Below are positions 1 through 8,266 of a DNA stretch of 64,000 bases, piece after piece. Position 1 is the stretch's first letter, and each line of letters starts with the position of its first letter. The DNA comes from Massilia violaceinigra. Lineage in GTDB: Bacteria > Pseudomonadota > Gammaproteobacteria > Burkholderiales > Burkholderiaceae_D. The notes under the pieces were generated by a model. That model was given only the letters and a program-made list of their open reading frames with translations. It had not been told where the DNA came from and made no database searches. A program made the translations under genes and the position numbers. Location of the stretch: assembly GCF_002752675.1 (NCBI RefSeq), contig NZ_CP024608.1:3162001-3226000 (forward strand). The letters are read 5' to 3'.

Positions 1-193
1 CGGCCGCGGGAAGAAATGGCTTGCCCGGAGGCTGAAAATGCGCCGCCGCGCATGCCCTCAAGCGGCCTCGTGTCATAGACAAAATGGGCCTTGATAACAT
101 GGCAATGGCGCCCATGCTAGACTCGCTGCTCGCGCAGTTCAACCTCTTGATGCGGCGCCTTGACGTTTTGACGTCGATGGCGGCTATTGATAT
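1..193. other. Window edge, no supportable gene
   Basis: I see no gene I can support in the first 193 bases. Two closely spaced TTGACG hexamers at 160-165 and 169-174 could supply a -35 element for the exporter gene that begins at 194. No convincing -10 and no Shine-Dalgarno sequence precede that start. Confidence 0.4.
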
Positions 194-1099
194 ATGTCAA
201 ACGAAGCTTTAAAAAATGCTGCGCCGCGCCACAGTGCGCCCTGGCTGTCGCCAATGCCGGTGTTTTTCGTCCTATTGTGGAGTACAGGCTTCATTGTCGC
301 GAAGTTCGGCTTGCCCTATGCGCCGCCGCTGACCTTCCTGCTGCTGCGCTGTGTTGCCGTGCTGGTGGTCTTGCTGCCCATCGTCCTGATCTGGAAAGCG
401 CCGTGGCCCAAGGGCAGCATCGGCCATATCGCCGTGGCCGGTCTGCTGCTGCAGGCCGGCTATCTCGGCGGCGTCTGGTGCGCGATCAAGCTCGGCATGC
501 CGGCCGGGGTCACCGCCCTGATCGTCGGCATGCAACCGATCCTCACCGCCGCTTGCGCCCCCCTGATCGGCGAAACGGTGCGTCCGCGCCAGTGGCTGGG
601 CCTGCTGTTCGGCCTGACTGGCGTGGCCCTGGTGGTGTATGCCAAGATCACCCTGGTCGGCCTGTCGGGGCTGGCGATCGGTTTCAGCGTCATGGCGCTG
701 CTGTCGATCACGGCGGGAACGATGTACCAGAAGCATTTCTGCCCGCGTTTCGATTTGCGCACCGGCACCGTGATCCAGTTCGCGTCCACGGTGGCGGTGC
801 TGCTGCCGGTCGCCATTCTGTTCGAGGGGCTCGATCCGGGCCTGAGCAGCATCGAATGGACGCCGCGTTTCGTGGGCGCGTGGATGTGGTCGGTGTTTGC
901 GCTGTCGATCGGCGCCATCTTCCTGCTGTTTCAATTAATCCGCCGCAGCGATGCGACCCAGGTGACCAGCCTGCTGTACCTGACGCCGCCGACCACGGCC
1001 ATCATGGCCTGGCTGATGTTCGGCGAAGCCTTCAGCTGGCTGGGCGTGGCCGGCATGGTGGTGGCAGTCATCGGTGTGGTGTGTGTCGTTAAAAAATAG
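194..1099 (+). CDS. EamA/DMT-family exporter
   Basis: This is a 301-residue inner-membrane protein of the drug/metabolite transporter superfamily. It has about ten hydrophobic segments arranged as two EamA repeats (roughly residues 15-145 and 155-300). The first repeat carries the typical LWSTGFIVAKFGL opening and the second ends with VAVIGVV. Such proteins export metabolites or amino acids, but the substrate cannot be read from sequence. The ATG at 194 was chosen because the transporter frame begins there, although the upstream RBS is weak. The nitroreductase gene follows after only 8 bases, so the two are probably co-transcribed. A second EamA exporter lies at 20721-21620. Confidence 0.85.
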   Translation: MSNEALKNAAPRHSAPWLSPMPVFFVLLWSTGFIVAKFGLPYAPPLTFLLLRCVAVLVVLLPIVLIWKAPWPKGSIGHIAVAGLLLQAGYLGGVWCAIKLGMPAGVTALIVGMQPILTAACAPLIGETVRPRQWLGLLFGLTGVALVVYAKITLVGLSGLAIGFSVMALLSITAGTMYQKHFCPRFDLRTGTVIQFASTVAVLLPVAILFEGLDPGLSSIEWTPRFVGAWMWSVFALSIGAIFLLFQLIRRSDATQVTSLLYLTPPTTAIMAWLMFGEAFSWLGVAGMVVAVIGVVCVVKK

Positions 1100-1107
1100 G
1101 AGAAGCA

Positions 1108-1803
1108 ATGTTGGTAAGTAAAGAACAAGAAATCGTGGACGCCGCCATCGCCTCGCGCCGTTCGATCCGTGCCTTCCTGCCGACCCCGGTCGCGCGCAAA
1201 GATATCGAGCGGATCCTGGAAGTGAGCGCTCGCGCACCGTCCGGCACCAATATCCAGCCATGGAAGGTCACCGTGCTGACCGGGCAGGCCAAGGACAAGC
1301 TGGCCGAAGCGGTCCTGGCCGTGCATAACGATCCCGCGCTGGCCAAACAGCATGTGGAAGAATATCCCTACTATCCGCGCGAATGGACCTCGCCCTACAT
1401 CGAGCGGCGCCGCAAGGTGGGCCTGGACCTGTATTCGCTGCTTGGCCTGGAGCGCGACAACAAGGCCGGCATGCACGCGCAGTTCGGCCGCAATTACCGC
1501 TTCTTCGATGCGCCGGTGGGGCTGATTTTCACCATCGACCGGGTGCTGGAGCAGGGCTCGTGGCTCGATTACGGCATGTTCCTGGAAAACATCATGGTCG
1601 CCGCGCGCGGCCGCGGCCTCGACACCTGTCCGCAGGCGGCGTTCACCCCGTATCACCGGGTCATTGCCGAACATCTTCAGCTGCCCCCCACTGAGATGCT
1701 GGTATGTGGCATGGCACTGGGCTACGCCGATCCGGACAAGATCGAGAACACCCTGGTGACGGCGCGCGAACCGGTGGCAAGCTTTGTTCGCTTTATGGAA
1801 TAA
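1108..1803 (+). CDS. Nitroreductase family protein
   Basis: This 231-residue protein belongs to the FMN-dependent nitroreductase family, whose members reduce nitro groups, quinones or related substrates with NAD(P)H. Visible family features are the SRRSIRAF motif near residue 17 (phosphate/FMN contact), the SGTNIQPW motif near residue 47, and the GLDTCPQAAF segment in the C-terminal half that precedes the second FMN contact. An AGGAG sequence lies just before the ATG. The gene follows the EamA exporter by 8 bases, a likely two-gene transcript. The natural substrate is unknown, and the family name should not be read as proof of nitroaromatic metabolism. Confidence 0.88.
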   Translation: MLVSKEQEIVDAAIASRRSIRAFLPTPVARKDIERILEVSARAPSGTNIQPWKVTVLTGQAKDKLAEAVLAVHNDPALAKQHVEEYPYYPREWTSPYIERRRKVGLDLYSLLGLERDNKAGMHAQFGRNYRFFDAPVGLIFTIDRVLEQGSWLDYGMFLENIMVAARGRGLDTCPQAAFTPYHRVIAEHLQLPPTEMLVCGMALGYADPDKIENTLVTAREPVASFVRFME

Positions 1804-1956
1804 ACGCGTACACTGTATCCATGCAAGAAGCGGCCTGGCTACGCAATGTTGTAGCTCAGCACAAGACTTCCCCCGAATGTTAAATTCGCTTGCGATTGCT
1901 GAGCACTTTGCTAGACTTCAGCGATATTAGGTCAGCTCGCTTCAAAGGATTTCCAG

Positions 1957-3036
1957 ATGTATAAGTTAGTGTTGAGCGCCATCGCTTCCCTGCTGTTAGT
2001 TTTCACGCCGCCGGTGGAAGCCAAGGTCAAGGCCAAGGCCAGGGCCGAGCGCACCACCAGCGCGGGCAAGGCCAAGAAGCACGTCGTGGTCAAGTCGCGC
2101 GTGCAGCGCCGCGAGATCGCATTGCGTCCGATGGCCGAAAGCCGCAACACGATGGTGCGCCGTACGGTCATGGTCCGTGGCAAACGCAAGGTGGTGTACC
2201 AGCGCGTGATCGTTGCCGCCTCGCTGCCCGAACGGGTGCGCCAGAGCGCGGGCGATCTGGCCGGCCTGAACCAGACACGCGACCCGCTCGACCTCAAGTC
2301 CAACGTCGCTTTCGTGCTGGACCAGAACAATGCCGAGGTATTGTTCGAGAAGAATGCCAATATTGCCTTGCCGATCGCCTCGATCACCAAGCTGATGACA
2401 GGTCTGATCGTGGTGGAGGCCAGGCAAGACCTGGACGAGGTCCTGACCATCACTGAAGACGATGTCGACCACGAAAAATTCACCAGTTCGCGCCTGCGCG
2501 TCGGGTCGCAGATGACGCGCGCCAACCTGCTGCATATTTCGCTGATGAGTTCGGAGAACCGGGCCGCGGCCGCGCTGGCGCGCAATTATCCGGGTGGGGT
2601 GGCGGGGTTCGTCGCGGCGATGAATGCCAAGGCCTACCAGCTGGGAATGAACGATACGCGCTATGTCGATTCGAGCGGGCTGTCCAGCCGCAATGTTGCC
2701 AGCGCGCGCGATCTGGCCAAGCTGGCCATGTCCGCTTATAACGAACCGCTGCTGCGCCAGTATTCGACCGATCCGAAATCGACGGTCGATGCGGGCGGCA
2801 GGCTGATGCATTACAACAATACCAACTATCTGGTGGCGATGCCGGATTGGGATATTGGTTTGCAAAAGACCGGGTTTATTAATGAAGCGGGGCGCTGCCT
2901 GGTGATGCAGACCGTGATTCAGGGCCGCGCGGTGATCATGGTGTTTTTGGATTCCAAGGGCAAGCAATCGCGGACGGCCGATGCCGGGCGGATGCGGCGC
3001 TGGCTGGAAGCCTTACGGCCGCCGGGTTTGACTTGA
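1957..3036 (+). CDS. pbpG: D-alanyl-D-alanine endopeptidase (PBP7 type)
   Basis: This 359-residue periplasmic serine peptidase belongs to the S11 family and is expected to cleave D-Ala cross-links in peptidoglycan. The three catalytic motifs are visible: SITK with nucleophile Ser142, SEN at 199-201, and KTG at 304-306. A signal peptide covers about residues 1-22. It is followed by an unusually Lys/Arg-rich stretch (about residues 23-90) before the catalytic domain, which is longer and more basic than in E. coli PBP7 and might bind wall polymers. The ATG at 1957 follows an AAAGGA ribosome-binding site. The gene stands alone, with a palindromic repeat downstream. Confidence 0.9.
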   Translation: MYKLVLSAIASLLLVFTPPVEAKVKAKARAERTTSAGKAKKHVVVKSRVQRREIALRPMAESRNTMVRRTVMVRGKRKVVYQRVIVAASLPERVRQSAGDLAGLNQTRDPLDLKSNVAFVLDQNNAEVLFEKNANIALPIASITKLMTGLIVVEARQDLDEVLTITEDDVDHEKFTSSRLRVGSQMTRANLLHISLMSSENRAAAALARNYPGGVAGFVAAMNAKAYQLGMNDTRYVDSSGLSSRNVASARDLAKLAMSAYNEPLLRQYSTDPKSTVDAGGRLMHYNNTNYLVAMPDWDIGLQKTGFINEAGRCLVMQTVIQGRAVIMVFLDSKGKQSRTADAGRMRRWLEALRPPGLT

Positions 3037-3082
3037 TGAATACGGGCGATCGCTGACTGAACTGGTTTCGCTGCGCTCAATT

Positions 3083-3189
3083 CCGTCATTCCTGCCATTG
3101 GCAGAAATGACTTCCCGCGCAGGCGGGAATCCAAGGCACCGTCGCTTAGCAAACATCTCTTGGATTCCCGCCTGTGAAGGGAATGACGG
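3083..3189. repeat. REP-like extragenic palindrome, copy 1
   Basis: This is a nested inverted repeat between convergent genes. The outer arms are CCGTCATTCC (3083-3092) and GGAATGACGG (3180-3189). The inner arms are AGGCGGGAATCCAAG (3121-3135) and CTTGGATTCCCGCCT (3159-3173). The same sequence family recurs at 49905-49993 and, in shorter form, at 12897-12924. It may act as a transcript-end structure for the flanking genes. Confidence 0.8.
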
Positions 3190-3204
3190 ACTTGAGGAAG
3201 ACGC

Positions 3205-3987
3205 TTAAACCGTCGGCCCCGTATACCCCAGTGTCGCCGAAATCTGGCTCGCCGTCATCACCAGATCCTCCAGCCATTCCTCCTGCAAGCGGTCAGCCGG
3301 CGCCGATATCGACAAGCCCGCGATCAGCTTGCCCGAATCGTCATGGATGCCCGCTGCCATGCAGCGCACGCCCAGCTCCAGCTCTTCGTTATCGCGCGCA
3401 TAGCCGCGCGACCTGACCAGACTGAGCTCGCGTTCCAGCTTGCTCAGATCGGTAATCGAATTCTTGTTGTGCCCCGCCAGCCCGGTGCGGGTGGCATACG
3501 CCCTGATCGCCTTGGGCTCGTCCACCGACAAAAACAGTTTCCCGGTCGAGGTCAGATGCAGTGGACCGCGGCCGCCGATCGCGCGCACCACCTGCATGCC
3601 GGAGCGCTCCGAAAACGCGCGGTCGATATACACGATCTCATCGCCCTGGCGCACCGACAGATTGATCGTCTGCTGGGTCTTCTTGTGCAGCGAGCGCATG
3701 AAATCGAGCGCCGCTTCGCGCACCGACAGCCGGCTCTTGACCACATTGCCAAGTTCCAGCAAGCGCATGCCGAGGCGGTAGGTCCCCGGCTCGACCCGGT
3801 CCACGAAGCGCGTGATGACCATGTCATTGAGAATCCGGTGCGCCGTCGAGGGATGCAGTCCTGATACCTTGGACAATTCCTTCAAGCTCACCGGATCGGT
3901 ATAGTTGGCCAGCGCGTCGAGCAGGGCCACCATGCGCTCGATCACCTGAATCGAGGTTTTGGGCGCGTCAACGGTGTCGATTTTCAT
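3205..3987 (-). CDS. IclR-family transcriptional regulator
   Basis: This 260-residue DNA-binding regulator has an N-terminal winged helix-turn-helix (about residues 15-75, with SLKELSKVSGLHPSTAHRIL as the recognition region). A C-terminal IclR effector domain follows (about 80-255), containing the GGRGPLHLTSTGK and ELELGVRCMAAGI segments typical of the family. IclR proteins respond to small organic acids and usually control neighbouring catabolic genes. Here no catabolic operon is adjacent, so the target is unknown. It is convergent with pbpG and divergent from dgkA. The 148-base gap to dgkA contains GTATA and TATAC arms (about 4007-4027) that may hold an autoregulatory site, but this is weak. 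Confidence 0.88.
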   Translation of the reverse strand: MKIDTVDAPKTSIQVIERMVALLDALANYTDPVSLKELSKVSGLHPSTAHRILNDMVITRFVDRVEPGTYRLGMRLLELGNVVKSRLSVREAALDFMRSLHKKTQQTINLSVRQGDEIVYIDRAFSERSGMQVVRAIGGRGPLHLTSTGKLFLSVDEPKAIRAYATRTGLAGHNKNSITDLSKLERELSLVRSRGYARDNEELELGVRCMAAGIHDDSGKLIAGLSISAPADRLQEEWLEDLVMTASQISATLGYTGPTV

Positions 3988-4135
3988 GATGTGGTTGGTG
4001 CAGTGCAGTATATGTCCTTACTTTATACCACAATGTGAAAAGGATTGGCAATTTCCCTGTGGCGCGCCGCAAAGATGGCGCACCGGCGGCGGAGCGGGGC
4101 ATAATGGGCATTACCTGTTATTTTGAAGAGTATCC

Positions 4136-4522
4136 ATGACCCAGCCTGTCAGTGATTTTAAAAGTAAAAGCGGCTTCAAGCGCATTCTGGCGGCGACAAG
4201 CTACTCGATCGACGGTTTCAAATCCGCCTGGACGCACGAACACGCTTTCCGTCAGGAATTGATTGTCGTGGTGATCGGCGCTATCGTCGCGCTGGTGCTG
4301 CCGGTGTCGTCTTTCCAGAAACTGTTCCTGATTGCCGTGCTGGTGCTGGTGCTGATCGTCGAACTGATCAACTCGGCCATCGAAGCCGTGGTCGACCGCG
4401 TCTCGCTCGAACGCCATCCTCTGTCGAAGAACGCCAAGGATTTCGGCAGCGCCGCCGTCATGCTGGCGGTCCTGATCGCCATCGCTTCCTGGACCGTGGT
4501 GCTGTTCAACCGCTTCTACTAG
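4136..4522 (+). CDS. dgkA: Diacylglycerol kinase, prokaryotic type
   Basis: This is a 128-residue inner-membrane lipid kinase that phosphorylates diacylglycerol to phosphatidate, recycling the DAG released by periplasmic glucan synthesis. The family signature ELINSAIEAVVDRVS sits near residue 80, and the later KDFGSAAV segment is also typical. Three membrane helices are apparent, with an amphipathic N-terminus. The length matches the family (about 120-130 residues). A -10-like CATAAT and a GAAGAG ribosome-binding site precede the ATG. A short GC hairpin (4548-4566) follows the stop codon. Confidence 0.93.
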   Translation: MTQPVSDFKSKSGFKRILAATSYSIDGFKSAWTHEHAFRQELIVVVIGAIVALVLPVSSFQKLFLIAVLVLVLIVELINSAIEAVVDRVSLERHPLSKNAKDFGSAAVMLAVLIAIASWTVVLFNRFY

Positions 4523-4642
4523 CATCCGGAACTCATACCCGCAAGCGGCCCGCCTTATGCGCGGGCGGTATATCGAAGCGCGAAACGATTCCTTCGTTTT
4601 CGCGCCATCGCGCCGTATTCTGGTGTTCCAGGAGGTGGCGCC

Positions 4643-5203
4643 ATGTCGGAACTCTTTCCCCATTTTCAAGTAATCGTGGTCAGCGGACTGCATGATAGCG
4701 GACCGGGCCATTGGCAGTCGCGCTGGCAGCGCCTGCACCCGGAATTCGTGCGCGTGCGCCAGGATGACTTCGACCAGCCCGACCTGGCCGCCTGGGCCGC
4801 GCGGCTGGACCAGCAGCGCCGCGCCGATCCGCGTCCCGCGCTGCTGGTGGCGCACAGCTTCGGCTGCCTGACCGCCGTGCACAGCATCGCCCGCAACAGC
4901 GACGGCGTGGCCGGTGCGCTGCTGGTCGCGCCCGCCGATCCCGACAAGTTCGGCGTGGCCGACCGCTTACCGGCGCTGCCGCTCGATTGCCCCAGCATCT
5001 TGATCAGTAGCGCCAACGATCCGTGGATGAGTGCGCCGCATGCTGCCTTGTGGGCGCGCCGCTGGGACAGCGAGCTGATAGAGGAGGGCAGGCTGGGACA
5101 CATCAATGCGGACTCGGGCCTGGGCGACTGGCGCGCCGGCCAACAATATTTGCAGCGGCTGGCCGAATTGGCGCACAATAGGATGCTGGCCTTTTCGCCA
5201 TGA
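4643..5203 (+). CDS. RBBP9/YdeN-family serine hydrolase
   Basis: This 186-residue alpha/beta hydrolase resembles the RBBP9/YdeN family of small cytosolic serine hydrolases. The N-terminal SGLHDSGPGHWQSRW motif is characteristic. The nucleophile is in AHSFGC (about residue 74), the acid is probably in SSANDPWM, and the histidine is in GHINADSGLGDW near the C-terminus. A GGAGG ribosome-binding site precedes the ATG. No physiological substrate is known for most bacterial members. The peroxiredoxin gene begins 43 bases downstream in the same direction. Confidence 0.87.
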   Translation: MSELFPHFQVIVVSGLHDSGPGHWQSRWQRLHPEFVRVRQDDFDQPDLAAWAARLDQQRRADPRPALLVAHSFGCLTAVHSIARNSDGVAGALLVAPADPDKFGVADRLPALPLDCPSILISSANDPWMSAPHAALWARRWDSELIEEGRLGHINADSGLGDWRAGQQYLQRLAELAHNRMLAFSP

Positions 5204-5246
5204 TTGACATCCGCCTACTACTTTTGACGAACGATTGGAGATCACA

Positions 5247-5885
5247 ATGAGTTTACGTTTGGGCGATACCGCTCCGGATTTCGAGCAGGATTCTTCGCTG
5301 GGAACGATCAAGTTTCACGAATGGGCGGGCGACTCCTGGGTGGTGCTGTTTTCGCACCCGGCCGACTTCACGCCCGTCTGCACTACCGAGCTGGGCCTCA
5401 CCGCCAAGCTCAAACCTGAATTCGACAAGCGCAACGTGAAAGCCATCGCCCTGTCGGTCGATCCGGCCGAAATGCACAAAACCTGGATCAAGGATATCGA
5501 AGAGACGCAGAAAACCGTGGTGGGCTTCCCGATCATCGCCGATGCCGACAAAAAAGTGGCGGCCTTGTACGACATGATCCACCCGGAGCAATCGGCCACG
5601 GCCACGGTGCGTTCGCTGTTCGTGATCGATCCCAACAAAAAGATCCGCCTGTCGATCACCTATCCGATGAGTACCGGGCGCAACTTCGATGAAGTGTTGC
5701 GCGTCATCGACGCCCTGCAGCTGACCGACGCCTACACCGTGGCCACGCCCGGCAACTGGCGCGACGGGGACGATGTCATCATCCCGCTGAGCGTGCAAGA
5801 TCCTGAACTGCTCAAGCAAAAGTATCCGAAAGGCTACACGGCCGAGCGTGCTTATCTGCGCGTCACGCCCCAGCCGAACAAGTAA
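5247..5885 (+). CDS. 1-Cys peroxiredoxin (Prx6-like)
   Basis: This 212-residue thiol peroxidase reduces hydrogen peroxide and alkyl hydroperoxides. The peroxidatic cysteine is Cys45 in HPADFTPVCTTELG, preceded by the conserved Pro38 and Thr42. No second conserved resolving cysteine is visible, and the C-terminal extension (about 150-212, ending TPQPNK) is typical of the Prx6/1-Cys class. The ATG at 5247 is preferred over an upstream TTG because GGAG (5237-5240) is correctly spaced from it. A perfect TTGACA lies at 5204-5209 right after the preceding stop codon, but no good -10 accompanies it. Confidence 0.92.
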   Translation: MSLRLGDTAPDFEQDSSLGTIKFHEWAGDSWVVLFSHPADFTPVCTTELGLTAKLKPEFDKRNVKAIALSVDPAEMHKTWIKDIEETQKTVVGFPIIADADKKVAALYDMIHPEQSATATVRSLFVIDPNKKIRLSITYPMSTGRNFDEVLRVIDALQLTDAYTVATPGNWRDGDDVIIPLSVQDPELLKQKYPKGYTAERAYLRVTPQPNK

Positions 5886-5941
5886 AACGTACCGCCGCGC
5901 GTCCCTTGCACGGCGAAACGCATAAGCAAATAAGCTTTCGG

Positions 5942-5993
5942 TTGTTTGAATAACGGCTGAGTCCCTATACCCTCGCGGGTATTCTAGGGACTC
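5942..5993 (+). promoter_or_regulatory. Promoter with CsoR/CstR-like palindrome at the TSUP permease
   Basis: A -35-like TTGTTT (5942-5947) and a -10-like TATACC (5966-5971) with an 18-base spacer precede the permease ATG at 5998. Overlapping the -10 is the palindrome ATACCC-TCGC-GGGTAT (5967-5982). It resembles the A-T-rich-end, C/G-tract operators of CsoR-family repressors such as CstR. The palindrome is nested in a longer hairpin whose outer arms are GAGTCCCTA (5959-5967) and TAGGGACTC (5985-5993). The outer 3-prime arm also carries the only RBS-like sequence, AGGGA. The repeat is seen directly; the regulator assignment is inference. Confidence 0.5.
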
Positions 5994-5997
5994 ATCC

Positions 5998-6771
5998 ATG
6001 CAACTTACGTACATCATTTCAGGTTTCGGGGTCGGCCTGCTGGTCGGCATGACCGGCGTCGGCGGCGGATCCCTCATGACTCCGCTGCTGACCTTGCTGT
6101 TCGGCGTGTCGCCTTCGGTCGCCGTCGGCACCGACCTCGCGTTTGCCTCGATCACCAAAGCGGCAGGTACCTTCACCCACCGCCTGCGCGGCACGGTGCG
6201 CTGGGATATCGTGCGCCACCTCTGCTTCGGCGCCTTGCCGGCCGCCGTGGCCACGACCCTGGCGCTCAAGCAATTCGGCGCCCTGGACAAGGAAATCGGC
6301 CAGATCATCCGTTACTCCATCGCCGGCTCGGTCATGCTGACCGTGGTCGCGCTGCTGTTCAAAGGCAAGATGCTGGCCTGGGTCAACGCCAAGCCCGGGC
6401 GCCAGCTGCAGGGCAGGTCGCTGGCGGCCGCCACCATCGTCTCCGGCGCGGTGCTCGGCGTGCTGGTCACGGTATCGTCGATCGGCGCCGGCGCCATCGG
6501 CGCCACCCTGCTCGTCATGCTGTATCCACGCTTGAGCGCGGCCGAAGTGGCCGGCACCGATATCGCCTACGCCGTGCCACTGACCGCGATTGCCGCCTTC
6601 GGCCACTGGTGGCTGGGCTCGATCAACTGGGGCCTGCTCGCCATGCTGCTGATCGGCTCGCTGCCGGGCATTACCCTCGGTTCCTGGGTGGCCAAGTCGG
6701 TGCCGGAAGGCTTCCTGCGCGCCCTGCTGGCGACCACCCTGACCCTGGTGGCAGCCAAACTGATTTATTAA
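5998..6771 (+). CDS. TauE/SafE (TSUP) family permease
   Basis: This 257-residue polytopic inner-membrane protein of the TSUP/UPF0721 family has about eight hydrophobic segments. Each half opens with the family-type glycine-rich signature: GMTGVGGGSLMTPLL near residue 20, and a related VSSIGAGAIGATLL in the second half. Members export sulfite, sulfoacetate or other organosulfur anions. The location directly before the sulfate importer operon and the CstR-like palindrome at the promoter are consistent with a sulfur role, but the substrate is not proven. The stop codon overlaps the end of the convergent hypothetical gene by four bases. Confidence 0.85.
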   Translation: MQLTYIISGFGVGLLVGMTGVGGGSLMTPLLTLLFGVSPSVAVGTDLAFASITKAAGTFTHRLRGTVRWDIVRHLCFGALPAAVATTLALKQFGALDKEIGQIIRYSIAGSVMLTVVALLFKGKMLAWVNAKPGRQLQGRSLAAATIVSGAVLGVLVTVSSIGAGAIGATLLVMLYPRLSAAEVAGTDIAYAVPLTAIAAFGHWWLGSINWGLLAMLLIGSLPGITLGSWVAKSVPEGFLRALLATTLTLVAAKLIY

Positions 6772-7187
6772 TCCGTGTCCGGCCCGCTCTTGCACGGCCA
6801 TGTCTGCGCCACGCGCGCGCGCAGGGCCGGGTCGGCGGCGACGATCGGAGCCAGCCAGCGCAGCACCGCCGCCGCTTCGTGGCGCAGTTCGGTCCACAGC
6901 GCAAATTCGCAGTTCAGCGCCGCGTTGACATACACCCGCACCAGCAGCTCGCGCTCGACCGGTGCCGCCTCCGTGGCGGCGCCCAGGCGCACGTAGGCCG
7001 CCAGCAGGGCCTGCATGTCGCCGCCGCGCGGCAGCATCGGCGCCGGATCGCACACCTGCGCCCAGACGTGAAAGATGGCGCGCAGCGCCGGCGGCACCCG
7101 GACACCAAGCAACGCGTCCCGTGCCCGGCAACCGCCCGCCGCAGCCTGCGTGCCGGAATTCACCTGCAAACGGTCATGTTGGTCCAT
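6768..7187 (-). CDS. Conserved-looking hypothetical protein
   Basis: I do not recognise this 139-residue protein. It is soluble-looking and Ala/Arg/Leu-rich, with predicted helical content (MQALLAAYVRLGAATEA and EAAAVLRWLAPIVAADPALRA). It has four cysteines, including one near the C-terminus in TWPCKSG, and no signal peptide. The gene is credible because a textbook AGGAGG ribosome-binding site lies just upstream of the ATG and because it fills the gap between two plus-strand operons. It is convergent with the TSUP permease (four-base overlap at the stop codons) and divergent from cysT, so its promoter must lie in the 227-base gap shared with the sulfate operon. Confidence 0.6.
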   Translation of the reverse strand: MDQHDRLQVNSGTQAAAGGCRARDALLGVRVPPALRAIFHVWAQVCDPAPMLPRGGDMQALLAAYVRLGAATEAAPVERELLVRVYVNAALNCEFALWTELRHEAAAVLRWLAPIVAADPALRARVAQTWPCKSGPDTD

Positions 7188-7414
7188 GCTTCCTCCTGGT
7201 CTGTACAGGTCAGACCATGCCGGCCCTAACCGGGTTCAGCCGTTCTGGGCGGCGTTTGCGTCCGCTCAAACCGCGCATGTCCATGGACTGGCAAACCCGT
7301 CGGCCGAATCCTAATAGCCAATCGATCTATGCAAATAAGAAATGCTTCGTTTGCGTTATGAGGTTCAAGTGCGATTATTGCCGCCTATTAGACGATTTTG
7401 TAATAAGAGGCCCC

Positions 7415-8266
7415 ATGTCCGCCGTCCATCCCCTTCCGAGAAAAGCGCCGCGCCGGGTCCTGCCCGGCTTCGGCCTGACCCTCGGGTTCACCATTTTTTA
7501 TCTCTGCCTGATCGTCCTGATCCCGCTGTCGTCGGTCTTTCTCAAGACCTTCGCCATGACCTGGGAAGCGTTCTGGGAGGTGGTCGCGTCGGAGCAGGCG
7601 GTGGCCTCGTATCGCTTGAGCTTCGGCGCTTCCTTCGTTGCGGCGGTTATCAATACGGTCTTCGGCGGCATCGTCGCGTGGGTGCTGGTGCGCTACGAGT
7701 TCCCGGGCAAGCGCTTCATGGACGCCCTGGTCGACCTGCCGTTCGCGCTGCCCACCGCGGTGGCCGGCATCACCTTGACCGCGCTGTACTCGAGCAATGG
7801 CTGGATCGGCAAATACTTCACCGAACTTGGCATCAAGGTCTCGTACACGCCGCTCGGCGTGGTGGTCGCGCTCACCTTCATCGGCTTGCCCTTCGTCGTG
7901 CGCACAGTGCAGCCGGTGTTGGAAGACCTGGAAAAAGAACTCGAGGAAGCCGCCGCCAGCCTGGGCGCCAACGCCTGGCAAACCTTCACGCGCGTGGTGT
8001 TCCCGGCCGTGATGCCGGCCCTGCTGACCGGCTTCGCGCTCTCGTTCGCGCGCGCCACCGGCGAATTCGGCTCGGTCATTTTCATCGCCGGCAACCAGCC
8101 GATGATTTCCGAGATCACGCCGCTCCTCATCTACATCAAGCTCGAAGCGTACAACTACGCCGGCGCCACCGCCATCGCCGTGGTGATGCTGCTGGCCTCA
8201 TTCGCGCTGCTGTTGGCCATCAATCTGCTACAGGCGTGGACCCGCGCCAGGACGGGGAAAAAATGA
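7415..8266 (+). CDS. cysT: Sulfate/thiosulfate ABC transporter permease CysT
   Basis: This 283-residue inner-membrane permease of the CysTWA sulfate/thiosulfate importer has six membrane segments. The binding-protein-dependent transport EAA loop is visible ([19 protein letters not shown]) and contacts the ATPase CysA. The start at 7415 is preferred to longer in-frame options because GCCACC-like filler upstream lacks family similarity, and AAGAGG lies 4-9 bases before this ATG. The gene heads the operon cysT-cysW-cysA-cysB, each overlapping the next by ATGA. No periplasmic sulfate-binding protein gene (sbp/cysP) is in the window, so that subunit must be encoded elsewhere. Confidence 0.95.
   Translation: MSAVHPLPRKAPRRVLPGFGLTLGFTIFYLCLIVLIPLSSVFLKTFAMTWEAFWEVVASEQAVASYRLSFGASFVAAVINTVFGGIVAWVLVRYEFPGKRFMDALVDLPFALPTAVAGITLTALYSSNGWIGKYFTELGIKVSYTPLGVVVALTFIGLPFVVRTVQPVLEDLEKELEEAAASLGANAWQTFTRVVFPAVMPALLTGFALSFARATGEFGSVIFIAGNQPMISEITPLLIYIKLEAYNYAGATAIAVVMLLASFALLLAINLLQAWTRARTGKK

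Noticed and set aside
101..214. Short plus-strand frame at the start of the window overlapping the EamA start
   Set aside because: About 37 codons, overlapping the real gene start, with no domain signal.
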